In this document: positions 24,008 through 32,618 of the stretch, piece by piece
Layout of the letters: the number at the start of each line of letters is the position of its first letter
How positions within the stretch are numbered: the first letter of the stretch is position 1
Source of the DNA: RGVT01 sp037129475
GTDB taxonomy: Bacteria; Planctomycetota; Planctomycetia; Pirellulales; UBA1268
Direction of reading: 5' to 3'
Length of the DNA: 64,000 nt
Assembly: GCA_037129475.1 (NCBI GenBank)
Contig: JBAXUY010000003.1
Coordinates: 1 to 64,000, forward strand
Notes under the pieces: model-generated
Told to the model about the DNA's origin: nothing
Seen by the model: only the letters and a program-made list of their open reading frames with translations
Databases searched by the model: none
Program-made: the position numbers and the translations under genes

Positions 24008-27000
24008 GGCCGGCGGCTTTGCAGGGCGGCAAGCGTCTCGACGCCCTTGGCCAGCTTCGCCTCCAGTTCGGCGAGCTGCTCCCGCTCCTTCTGCACGACC
24101 GGGGGCGGTGCCTTGGCGGAAAACTTCTCGTCGGCGAGCTTGGCCTGTTTGGCCTTGATGAAGCCGGCCGTCTTCTCGTTTTCCTTCGTGAGCCGGGTGA
24201 TCTCGGCCCCCACGTCGATGAGGTCGGCCAGATCGACGAACACATCGCAGCCGGCGACGGTCGCCGTTGCCGCCCCGGCCGCCCCGACTGCCTCGGGACC
24301 GGCTCCCGTGATCTCCGCGGCCGCCATCGAGGCCAGCGACGCGTGCATCGGGGCGAGCAGGTCGCTCGTGTCTCGTGACCCCCGGATCGCCACCTTCACC
24401 TGCGTGCGCGGCGGCACGTTTTGCCGGGAACGGATCTCGCGGATCGCCCCGACCACGGCCAGGAACGTGCCGAACTGCCGCTCCGTGCGGTCGTCGATCC
24501 ACGCTGCCGGCGGGGTGGGCCAGGCTGCGGTCATGATCGTGGCGGAGAGGCCGGCCGCGTCCCACGGGAGCCGCCGGCTGCCGGCGATCTCGTGCAAGTG
24601 CTGCCAGATCTCTTCGGTCACGAACGGCATGATCGGGTGCAGGAGCCGGAGGATCGTGTCGAGCCCGAGAAGGAGCATCGCCTGGGCCTGCGGCCGTGTC
24701 GCGGGATCGGCGAGCCGGGCCTTACAGAGCTCGAGATACGCGCTGCAAAACTCGTCCCACGCGAAGGCGTAGAGGATGCGGGCCGCCTCGGCGAAGCGAT
24801 ACTCGTCGATCGCCCGCGTCGCGTCGCGGGTCACGCTCGCCAACCGGCTGGCCAGCCAGCGGTCTTCGAGGGCCGTCGGCTGTGCATCGAGCGAGCCCGC
24901 CGCAAAGCCCTCCAGGTTCATGAGCACGAACCGCGTGGCGTTCCAAAGCTTGTTGGAGAAATTCCGGCCCGACTCGAACCGCTCGGAGAGGGCTGGCCCG
25001 CGGGGCAGGGCCACGTCCTCCGGCTTCGTCGCCCACTGCGTGCGGAACGCCCCTTTGCACTTCGGGCACTCGACCCGCGGGAGCATCCGGTTCTGCGTCG
25101 TCTGCTCGATCCGGGCCTCGCAGTGCGGGCACTGAAATTCGACCGGCATCCGCACGTCCTGCGTCTCGGTGGCCATGCTGACCATTCCAAACCGAAGCGC
25201 GTCGGCGCCGAGCGCCTCGATCACGTCGAGCGGATCGACGCCGTTCCCCTTGCTCTTGCTCATCGTCTCGCCGTAGCGGTCGAGGATCTTGGGGTGGATC
25301 GCGACGTCGCGAAACGGAATTGTTCCGGTGTCGAAGATTCCCATGATCACCATGCGGGCGACCCATAGCGTGATGATGTCGCGGCTGGTGACGAGCGTGG
25401 TCGTGGGATAAAAGCAGGCGAGCTCGGGCGTTGCGGCGGGCCAGCCCAGGGTGGAGTGCGGCCAGAGCGCCGACGAGAACCAGGTGTCGAGCACGTCGGG
25501 ATCGCGGACGAGCGGCCTGCCCGCGATCGCCTCGAGGCTGAGCGATTCGTCGCGGGAGCAGACGTGCCAGCCCGCATCGCCGTCGCTCGTCCAAGACACG
25601 CCGTCGCGGCCCGCGAATGCCTGCGCCAGGTCGGCCTCGGCCACGCCGGCGACGTGCCAGATCGGGATCCGGTGGCCCCACCAGAGTTGGCGGCTCACCG
25701 GCCAGTCGCGCTTCTCGCCCAGCCAGTCGAGATAACTCTTCGCATACCGCTCCGGAAAAATGCGCACGGCGCCGCTCGTAACCGCGTCGAGCGCGGGCTG
25801 GGCGATCTCGTCCATCCGAATGAACCACTGATCGGCGAGGTAGGGCTCGATCGGCGTCTTCGAGCGGTCCGAGTGCGCCAGTTCGATGATCCGATCCTCC
25901 ACCTGCACGAGCTGGCCGGCGGCGTCGAGTTCGGCCACGACCTTCGTGCGGGCCTTCGGGATCGTGAGCCCGGCATACGGGCCCGCCTCGGCGTTGAGCG
26001 TGCCGTCGGGGTTGAGAATGTTCACCATCGGCAGGCTCTGCCGGCGGCCGACGTCGTAGTCGTTGGGGTCGTGGGCCGGGGTGATCTTCACGCAGCCTGA
26101 GCCCATCTCCGGTTTCGCCCATTCGTCGGCCACGAGCGGGATCGCCCGGCCGAGCAGCGGCAGCCGTACCTTCCGGCCCGCGCGGGCCATCGCGGCGAGC
26201 GTCTTCAGGAGAGGCAGGAGTTCGGTGCGTCGCACGGCGAGGTCGTCGAGCGTGCGGTCGATCTCGGCATGCTCCTTCGGATTGGCCTGTACTCGTTTCT
26301 CGCGCAGCGCCCCTTCGGCCGTATCGAGAGCGGCCGCGGGGTCGGGATGGACGGCGACAGCCGTGTCGCCGAGAAGCGTCTCCGGACGCGTGGTCGCCAC
26401 GGTCACGCTCGCCGGCTCGCCCGGCTGCGGATCGATGACGTCGTAGCGGATGTGCCAGAAGTGACCCTTCACCTGCTCGTGAAACACCTCGTCGTCGCTG
26501 ACGGCCGTCTGGAGGAACGTGTCCCAGTTCACGAGCCGCTTGCCGCGGCGCACGAGGCCCTTGCCAAAGAGGCGGAAAAACGCCTCGCGGACGGCGGCGG
26601 CGCACTGGTCGTCGAGCGTGAACCGCGTGCGATCCCAGTCGCAGCTCGCACCGAGGTCGCGGAGTTGGCCGAGGATCCGCTTTTCATACTGCTCCTTCCA
26701 GGCCCAGATCCGTTCCACGAGCTTCTCGCGGCCGAGGTCGTGCCGCGAGAGCTTTTCCTCTTCGAGCAGCCGCCGCTCGACGACGGCCTGCGTGGCGATC
26801 CCGGCGTGGTCGGTGCCCGGCATCCAGAGCGTGAGGTAGCCCTGCATCCGCCGTGTGCGCACGAGCACGTCCTGGAGCGTGTTGTTGAGGGCGTGGCCGA
26901 GATGCAGCGCACCGGTGACGTTGGGCGGCGGGATGACGATCGAAAACACGGGCCGCCGGTCGCCCGCAGCAGCGGGCTCCGCGTGCCAAGTGCGGTCGGC

Positions 27001-27066
27001 GTCCCAGAGCGCACGGCAGCGGGCCTGGGCGGCCTTGTGGTCGTATTGCTTCGGCAGTTCGTGCAT
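24004..27066 (-). CDS. valS: Valyl-tRNA synthetase with zinc-ribbon insertion (1020 aa)
   Basis: Charges tRNA-Val. PPPNVTGALHLGHAL (HIGH motif LHLGH at 54-58), CP1 editing domain with TTRPETLLGDTAVAV and GSGCVKITPAHDPNDY, TMSKSKGNG near residue 600, and NFSNKLWNATRF opening the anticodon domain, which ends in a coiled coil (KENEKTAGFIKAKQ). Two extras: a helical insertion in CP1 (about 265-315) and, after the KMSKS loop, about 45 residues with CPHC (near 645) and CPKC (near 667), a probable zinc ribbon. The start ATG at 27064-27066 (MHELPKQYDH) is preferred over an upstream frame of 20 codons. The TAG stop is provided by a REP foot. Divergent from yjbQ. Confidence 0.96.
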   Translation of the reverse strand: MHELPKQYDHKAAQARCRALWDADRTWHAEPAAAGDRRPVFSIVIPPPNVTGALHLGHALNNTLQDVLVRTRRMQGYLTLWMPGTDHAGIATQAVVERRLLEEEKLSRHDLGREKLVERIWAWKEQYEKRILGQLRDLGASCDWDRTRFTLDDQCAAAVREAFFRLFGKGLVRRGKRLVNWDTFLQTAVSDDEVFHEQVKGHFWHIRYDVIDPQPGEPASVTVATTRPETLLGDTAVAVHPDPAAALDTAEGALREKRVQANPKEHAEIDRTLDDLAVRRTELLPLLKTLAAMARAGRKVRLPLLGRAIPLVADEWAKPEMGSGCVKITPAHDPNDYDVGRRQSLPMVNILNPDGTLNAEAGPYAGLTIPKARTKVVAELDAAGQLVQVEDRIIELAHSDRSKTPIEPYLADQWFIRMDEIAQPALDAVTSGAVRIFPERYAKSYLDWLGEKRDWPVSRQLWWGHRIPIWHVAGVAEADLAQAFAGRDGVSWTSDGDAGWHVCSRDESLSLEAIAGRPLVRDPDVLDTWFSSALWPHSTLGWPAATPELACFYPTTTLVTSRDIITLWVARMVIMGIFDTGTIPFRDVAIHPKILDRYGETMSKSKGNGVDPLDVIEALGADALRFGMVSMATETQDVRMPVEFQCPHCEARIEQTTQNRMLPRVECPKCKGAFRTQWATKPEDVALPRGPALSERFESGRNFSNKLWNATRFVLMNLEGFAAGSLDAQPTALEDRWLASRLASVTRDATRAIDEYRFAEAARILYAFAWDEFCSAYLELCKARLADPATRPQAQAMLLLGLDTILRLLHPIMPFVTEEIWQHLHEIAGSRRLPWDAAGLSATIMTAAWPTPPAAWIDDRTERQFGTFLAVVGAIREIRSRQNVPPRTQVKVAIRGSRDTSDLLAPMHASLASMAAAEITGAGPEAVGAAGAATATVAGCDVFVDLADLIDVGAEITRLTKENEKTAGFIKAKQAKLADEKFSAKAPPPVVQKEREQLAELEAKLAKGVETLAALQSRRP

Positions 27067-27164
27067 GATGATCGCGGGCTCGAAAACCTGCGAATGTAGC
27101 GAACGCCCGTGTGGTTTCGCCAGCATGATCGCCGCCGCAGCCCAGTCTCGACGGAGGATTCAAG

Positions 27165-27596
27165 ATGGCCTGGCTCCAGGAGCACGTGCGGCTCGCCCCG
27201 CGACGGCGCGGGTTTCACCTGATCACCAACGAGGTCGAGGCCGCGCTGCCGGGGCTCGCGCAGGTGCACGTCGGGCTGCTCCACGTGTTCATCCAGCACA
27301 CGTCGGCGAGCCTGTGCATCAACGAGAATGCCGATCCCGACGTGCCGCGCGACCTCGAGATGGCATTCAACGAGATCGCCCGTGAGGATTTCCCCTACGT
27401 GCACACGGCCGAAGGCCCTGACGACATGCCAGCCCACGTGAAGGCCGCGGTGCTCGGCAGCTCCGTCACGGTGCCGATCTCCGCCGGCCGACTATGCCTC
27501 GGCACGTGGCAGGGGATCTACCTGTGTGAACACCGCGACCGGGGCGGACCCCGTCGACTCGTGCTCACCGTCCACGGGGAGGAAGCGGTCAAGTGA
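27165..27596 (+). CDS. YjbQ/UPF0047 family protein (143 aa)
   Basis: Secondary thiamine-phosphate synthase-like family (PF01894). HVFIQHTSASLCINENADPDVPRDLE carries the conserved His/Ser/Asn cluster; TAEGPDDMPAHVKAAVLGSSV and GRLCLGTWQGIYLCEHRD complete the signature. Cellular function is poorly defined; weak thiamine-phosphate synthase activity is reported for relatives. ATG follows CGGAGG. It diverges from valS across a 98-bp gap that must hold both promoters. Confidence 0.9.
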   Translation: MAWLQEHVRLAPRRRGFHLITNEVEAALPGLAQVHVGLLHVFIQHTSASLCINENADPDVPRDLEMAFNEIAREDFPYVHTAEGPDDMPAHVKAAVLGSSVTVPISAGRLCLGTWQGIYLCEHRDRGGPRRLVLTVHGEEAVK

Positions 27597-27706
27597 ATGA
27601 CGCGTTTCGCGCACTCGATCAGGCGATTCTTCGACGGAGTGAAGCGATCGTGCATACTGAAAGCTCGTTTCCGGTTGCCGACGCGCCCTCTCGAGGAAGC
27701 CACCCT

Positions 27707-30700
27707 ATGTTGCGGTATGCGGTTTCTCGTGCCATTCGGCTCACGCGGCGGATCGCTGCGTTGCTGGCCGTCCTCATGCCCAATGTCGCCGCCGCCGAGC
27801 CGGCCCGGCTGGAACTGCGCCCACACGACCATGTCGTGATCGTGGGCAACACGCTGGCCGAGCGGATGCAGTATTTCGGGAACTTCGAGACGCTCCTTCA
27901 CGCGAGATTTCCCAAGCACGAGTTGTATGTGCGCGACCTGGGCTGGTCGGCCGACGAGCTCACGATCCGCCTGCGGAGTCAGGGCTTCGCCGACCACGGC
28001 AGCAACCTCGTCGATCATGCACCAGACGTCCTGATCGCGATGTTCGGCTTCAACGAGTCGTTCGCCGGGCCGGCCGGCGTGGCGAAGTTCGAGAAGGATC
28101 TGGCAGCGTTCGTGAAAGACCCCTTCTCGATCGATCGCTACACATCGCCCGGTGGCAACTGGGACAAGGCGGCTGGCGGGAGCGCTCTCTCCGTCGCGAA
28201 GAAGCCCGTGCGGCAGGTCGTGCTGGTGTCGCCCACGGCGCACGAGAATCTGAAAAATCCGCATCTGCCCGACGGCGCGGACACCAACAAGAGCCTGGCC
28301 CTCTACACCGAAGCCATGCGAAAGGTGGCGGCCCGGGAAGGGACGGTATTCATCGATCTCTTCACGCCGAGCCTCGCAGCCATGCAGCGGTCGCCCACGC
28401 CCTGGACGATCAACGGCATCCACATGAACGCCCACGGCGACGCCGAGATGGCGAAGCTGCTCGACGCCGGTCTCTTCGGCCCGGCAGCAGCCACCGCGAC
28501 GGTCGACATGGGCAAACTGCTGGCCGCTGTCAACGAGAAGAATCTCCAGTTCTTCTACGACCACCGCGGCGTGAACGGCTGTTACATCTACGGCGGCCGG
28601 AAGAATCCGTACGGCACGGTGAATTTTCCCGCCGAGTTCAAAAAGCTCCGGGCCATGACGGCCGTCCGCGATCGCCGGGTCTGGGACGTGGCCCAGGGCA
28701 AGGACGTCCCCGAACGAATTGATGATTCCGGCACGGGAGAGATCCCGCCGGTGGAGACAAACGTGAAGTCACTGCCGCCGGCGACCACGCCGGCGGAGTC
28801 GCAGGCCATGCTGGAAATCCAGGCCGGCTACGAGGTGAATGTGTTCGCTTCGGAAGTGGAGTTTCCGAACCTGGCCAATCCCGTGCAGATGGCATTCGAC
28901 GCACGGGGGCGGCTCTGGATCGCGACGATGCCCTGCTACCCGCAGTATTTTCCCGGCACACCCGTCGACGACAAGATCCTGATCTATGAAGACACCGACG
29001 GCGACGGCAAGGCCGACAGGGAGACCGTGTTCGCCGGCGGGCTCCATCTGCCGACCGGCCTCGAGATTGCCGACGGCGGCTGCTACGTGGCCCAGGAGCC
29101 GAACCTCGTCTTCTTGAAGGACACCGACGGCGACGACAAGGCCGACGTCCGCGAGATCGTGCTCGACGGGTTCGACTCGGCCGATTCGCACCACGCGATC
29201 GGGGCGTTTGCCAGCGACCCGGCCGGCGGCCTCCTCATGATGGAAGGCACGTTTCACCAGACGGCGGTGGAGACGATCCGCGGCCCGAAGCGGTGCTCGA
29301 ACGCAGGCATCTTTCGCTTCGACCGGAAGCGCGCGCAGTTCGACGTGTTCGTGTCGTATGGCTTTGCCAATCCCTGGGGGCAGACGTTCGACCGTTGGGG
29401 CCAGTATTTCGTGGCCGACGCCTCGGGCGGGGCCAACTACTTCGGCACGGCCTTCTCGGGCGACGTCGACTATCCCCACAAGCATGGCAGCCTGAAGCAG
29501 TTTCTGCAGAAGCAGTGGCGGCCGACGTCGGGCTGCGAGTTCGTGTCGAGCCGGCAGTTTCCCGACGACGCCCAGGGCAACTACCTGCTCAACAACTGCA
29601 TCGGGTTCCAGGGTGTGTTGCAATACAAGATGCGGGAAGACGGCTCCGGATACGCGGCCGATCCGGTCGATCCGCTGCTCAAGTCCAACGACCCCAACTT
29701 CCGGCCGGTCGACCTGGAATTCGGTGCCGACGGCTGCCTGTATGTGGTTGATTGGTACAACCCGCTCGTGGGCCACATGCAGCACTCACTGCGCGATCCG
29801 AATCGCGACCACGCCCACGGCCGGATCTGGCGGGTGAAGGCGAAGGATCGGCCGCTCGTGGTGTCGCCGAAAATCGCCGGCGAGCCGGTGGCGAAGGTGC
29901 TCGACGCGCTCAAGGCCTACGAGGATCGCACGCGGTATCGGGCGCGGGCTGAACTACGGGCCCGACCTGCCGCCGAGGTGATTCCTGCACTCGAAAAGTG
30001 GCTGGCCTCGATCGACCCAAAGGATCCCGACTTCCAGCACCATCTCGTCGAAGCGCTCTGGGTGTATCAGGCACAGGATGTCGTGAACGAACCGCTGCTG
30101 GACCGGCTCCTCGCCTCACCCGAGCCGAAGGCCCGCGCCGCGGCCACCCGCGTCCTGTCGTTCTGGCGCGATCGCGCGGACAACGTCTGCGGACGGCTGC
30201 GGCGGCTCGTGGCCGACGAGCATCCGCTCGTGCGCCTCGAGGGGGTGCGGGCCCTGAGCTTCTTCCGCGACCAAGAGGCGATCAACATCGCGATCGAATC
30301 GCTCGTGATGCCGCAGGACGACTATCTGTCGTATGTCTTCCGAGAGACGATGCAAACGCTCTCACGACGGGTGCCGGCGGTGACGGCGGGCGGGGCGTCG
30401 GGGTCGGCCCGGCCGCTCGTCACGCTCCTCGAAGGCGGCCGGCTCCCTGCGAACCGCGTGGGCGACGCGGTCGGCATGCTCTTGCAACGTGGCGGCCCCG
30501 AGGAACTCGGCTGGCTCTTCGCCGAGTTCCTCGAGCCCAAGAAACTCGCCGACGGCCAGCGGTCCGCGATCGGCGCGGGCCTTGTGGAGGCTGCCATCGA
30601 GCGCGGCATCAAGCCTGCCGGCAGCCTCGACGCCCTCAAGCCGCTGCTCGTGGGCCCCGACCGTGGTCTCCAGATTCCCGCGATCAAGCTCGCCGCAGCC

Positions 30701-32125
30701 TGGCGTGATCCGTCGATGACCCCGGCGCTGCAGAAGCTCGCCGCCGGCGAGAAGGCTGGCGGCGAGCAGCAACGGCAGGCGATCCTCGCGCTCGCCGCCC
30801 TCGCCACACCGGAGGCGAAAGCCACGATCGAATCGCTGTGTGATGCGAGTCGCCCCGAGCCGGTGCGGCTGTTCGCGATTGCAGCGCTCGCCAAGCTCGA
30901 CACGGCCGCGGCCGCAGCCAGGGCCGCCGAGGTGCTCGCCGCAACTCCGTCGGCGGCGCCCGCTGCGGAGGTGAAGTTGCCGACGGAGATGCTCGACGCC
31001 CTGCTCGACCGGCGCGACGGGCCGGCCAGGCTCGCGGCGGCGCTCACGGCCCGGCCGCCATCGGCCGACGTAGCGAAGATGGTGTTGCGGCACATGTATG
31101 CCACCGGCCGCACCGAGCCGGCCGTCGCCGAGGCGCTCACCACGGCCGCGGGCATCGCGGCCAACCAGGCCCCGCCGACGCAGGAAGAGATCGTGAAGCT
31201 CGCGGCCGACGTGATGGCCAAGGGGGATCCGGCCCGTGGCGAGGCGATCTTCCGCAGGGCCGAGATCGCCTGCATGAAGTGTCATGCAATCGCGAAAGCC
31301 GGTGGCAACATCGGCCCCGAGTTGTCGGCGGTGGGCTCGATCTCGCCGCCGGAGTACATCGTGGCGTCGATTCTGAATCCCGACGCCTCGATCAAGGAGG
31401 CATACGTCACCCGCAATGTCATCACCGACTCCGGAGACGTCCACACCGGCATCCTGGTGGACCGCGACGAATTGCGCGTCAGGCTCCGCGACGCGACGGG
31501 GAAGACGATCACGATCCCGACGGCCGACATCGAGGAGGAGGTCGAGGGAAAATCACTGATGCCGAAGGGGCTGACGACGTTCCTCACCGCACAGGAGTTT
31601 CTGGATCTGGCCCGATTCGTGTCGGAGCTCGGCAAGCCCGGGCCCTACGCGATCCGCTCGGTACCGACGATCCAACGGTGGAAGGTGCTCGAGAATCCGC
31701 CGGGTGATCTCGCGAGGGCTGCGGCGGACGCACTGCCGAGCGACGAGCAGGTGCAGAAGCAGATCGTGACGGGTCCGGGACTGCGATGGAAATCGGCGTA
31801 CGGCAAGACGGCCGGCGGCCTGCCGCTCGACGAACTGGTTCCAGCGGGAGGGTCTGCCGCCCAGACCGTCTGGATCTCGGGCGAGATCACGGTCGATCGG
31901 CCGGGGCCAATAGACCTCCGGATTCGGGCCCCCGCGGAAACCGCAGCCTGGATCGGCGGCACGCGAGTCGATCTGGCGAATGCCTCTGCGGTGCCATGTG
32001 CGAAGGGCGGCAACCGGCTCGTCCTGCGCGTGCCGGTGACGCCTGGCACCGGGCAGGAGGTGCTCGTCGAGGTGCGGAAAACGAAGGATTCCCCCGGCCG
32101 CGTCGACGTGGCCGGCGGACCGTGA
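27707..32125 (+). CDS. SGNH hydrolase / PVC-type dehydrogenase propeller / HEAT / cytochrome c protein (1472 aa)
   Basis: Large exported, probably membrane-associated protein. The N-terminal signal segment ends near ANVAAAEP; an SGNH/GDSL-like domain follows (about 35-310; VIVGNTLAERM replaces the GDSL block; GIHMNAHGD near the catalytic His); a beta-propeller of the PVC-type heme-containing membrane-bound dehydrogenase family (about 367-720; YEDTDGDGKADRETVFAGGL); alpha-helical HEAT-like repeats (about 730-1120); a c-type cytochrome with heme-binding CMKCH near 1189 and later distal Met candidates; and a beta-rich tail. ATG at 27707 follows GAGGA. Such proteins are widely duplicated in planctomycetes; substrates are unproven but probably sugars or polysaccharide fragments. 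Confidence 0.88.
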   Translation: MLRYAVSRAIRLTRRIAALLAVLMPNVAAAEPARLELRPHDHVVIVGNTLAERMQYFGNFETLLHARFPKHELYVRDLGWSADELTIRLRSQGFADHGSNLVDHAPDVLIAMFGFNESFAGPAGVAKFEKDLAAFVKDPFSIDRYTSPGGNWDKAAGGSALSVAKKPVRQVVLVSPTAHENLKNPHLPDGADTNKSLALYTEAMRKVAAREGTVFIDLFTPSLAAMQRSPTPWTINGIHMNAHGDAEMAKLLDAGLFGPAAATATVDMGKLLAAVNEKNLQFFYDHRGVNGCYIYGGRKNPYGTVNFPAEFKKLRAMTAVRDRRVWDVAQGKDVPERIDDSGTGEIPPVETNVKSLPPATTPAESQAMLEIQAGYEVNVFASEVEFPNLANPVQMAFDARGRLWIATMPCYPQYFPGTPVDDKILIYEDTDGDGKADRETVFAGGLHLPTGLEIADGGCYVAQEPNLVFLKDTDGDDKADVREIVLDGFDSADSHHAIGAFASDPAGGLLMMEGTFHQTAVETIRGPKRCSNAGIFRFDRKRAQFDVFVSYGFANPWGQTFDRWGQYFVADASGGANYFGTAFSGDVDYPHKHGSLKQFLQKQWRPTSGCEFVSSRQFPDDAQGNYLLNNCIGFQGVLQYKMREDGSGYAADPVDPLLKSNDPNFRPVDLEFGADGCLYVVDWYNPLVGHMQHSLRDPNRDHAHGRIWRVKAKDRPLVVSPKIAGEPVAKVLDALKAYEDRTRYRARAELRARPAAEVIPALEKWLASIDPKDPDFQHHLVEALWVYQAQDVVNEPLLDRLLASPEPKARAAATRVLSFWRDRADNVCGRLRRLVADEHPLVRLEGVRALSFFRDQEAINIAIESLVMPQDDYLSYVFRETMQTLSRRVPAVTAGGASGSARPLVTLLEGGRLPANRVGDAVGMLLQRGGPEELGWLFAEFLEPKKLADGQRSAIGAGLVEAAIERGIKPAGSLDALKPLLVGPDRGLQIPAIKLAAAWRDPSMTPALQKLAAGEKAGGEQQRQAILALAALATPEAKATIESLCDASRPEPVRLFAIAALAKLDTAAAAARAAEVLAATPSAAPAAEVKLPTEMLDALLDRRDGPARLAAALTARPPSADVAKMVLRHMYATGRTEPAVAEALTTAAGIAANQAPPTQEEIVKLAADVMAKGDPARGEAIFRRAEIACMKCHAIAKAGGNIGPELSAVGSISPPEYIVASILNPDASIKEAYVTRNVITDSGDVHTGILVDRDELRVRLRDATGKTITIPTADIEEEVEGKSLMPKGLTTFLTAQEFLDLARFVSELGKPGPYAIRSVPTIQRWKVLENPPGDLARAAADALPSDEQVQKQIVTGPGLRWKSAYGKTAGGLPLDELVPAGGSAAQTVWISGEITVDRPGPIDLRIRAPAETAAWIGGTRVDLANASAVPCAKGGNRLVLRVPVTPGTGQEVLVEVRKTKDSPGRVDVAGGP

Positions 32126-32152
32126 CGGCGGTTCCCGTTCCGAAGGCCCCCC

Positions 32153-32608
32153 ATGATCCTCGACTCGCTTACACTCTGGCATCGCTATGCTCCGCTGCAC
32201 GCGCGGCTTGCGCACGCGTTTGCGTTTCTCGAGCAGGTGAGGCCGGACATCGCCATCGGCCGTCATGAGATCGCAGGTGACGACGTGTTCGCGCTCGTAC
32301 AGCGCTACCAGACACGGCCCGTCGAGGGCATGCAGCTCGAGGCGCATCGCCGCTACATCGACGTGCAATATCTCGTCACTGGCCGGGAGGCGATCTACTG
32401 GGCGCCGCTGCGCGATCTCGCACAGGCGACCCAGGAATACGATCCCGTCAAGGATGCCGGGCTGTATGCCCTGTCGGTCGCGGCCGTGCCCGTGCCGTTG
32501 CGGGCGGGACAATTCATGATGCTCTTCCCCGACGACGCCCATGCGCCGTGCTGCTGCATCGACGCCCCATCCGAGGTCGTCAAGGTGGTCGTCAAAGTCG
32601 CGGTGTAG
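32153..32608 (+). CDS. YhcH/YjgK/YiaL family protein (151 aa)
   Basis: DUF386 family (PF04074), beta-sandwich proteins related to EbgC and linked to sialic acid or uronate/sugar metabolism, possibly anomerase or isomerase activity. RRYIDVQYLVTGREAIYWAP and MLFPDDAHAPCC (the conserved FPxDxHxP with metal-binding His) are visible. The start follows AAGGCCCCCC and lies 27 nt after the PVC-dehydrogenase stop, so it is probably co-transcribed. It ends inside a perfect palindrome that also contains the stop of the convergent gene. Confidence 0.88.
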   Translation: MILDSLTLWHRYAPLHARLAHAFAFLEQVRPDIAIGRHEIAGDDVFALVQRYQTRPVEGMQLEAHRRYIDVQYLVTGREAIYWAPLRDLAQATQEYDPVKDAGLYALSVAAVPVPLRAGQFMMLFPDDAHAPCCCIDAPSEVVKVVVKVAV

Positions 32609-32618
32609 CGGCTACACC
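32602..32618. terminator. Palindrome spanning both stop codons of convergent genes
   Basis: GGTGTAGC (32602-32609), G, GCTACACC (32611-32618): an 8-bp perfect stem. TAG at 32606-32608 ends yhcH, and CTA at 32612-32614 is the complement of the oxidoreductase stop. GTAG/CTAC occur inside the stem. It may be a bidirectional terminator, although there is no U-tract. Confidence 0.4.
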
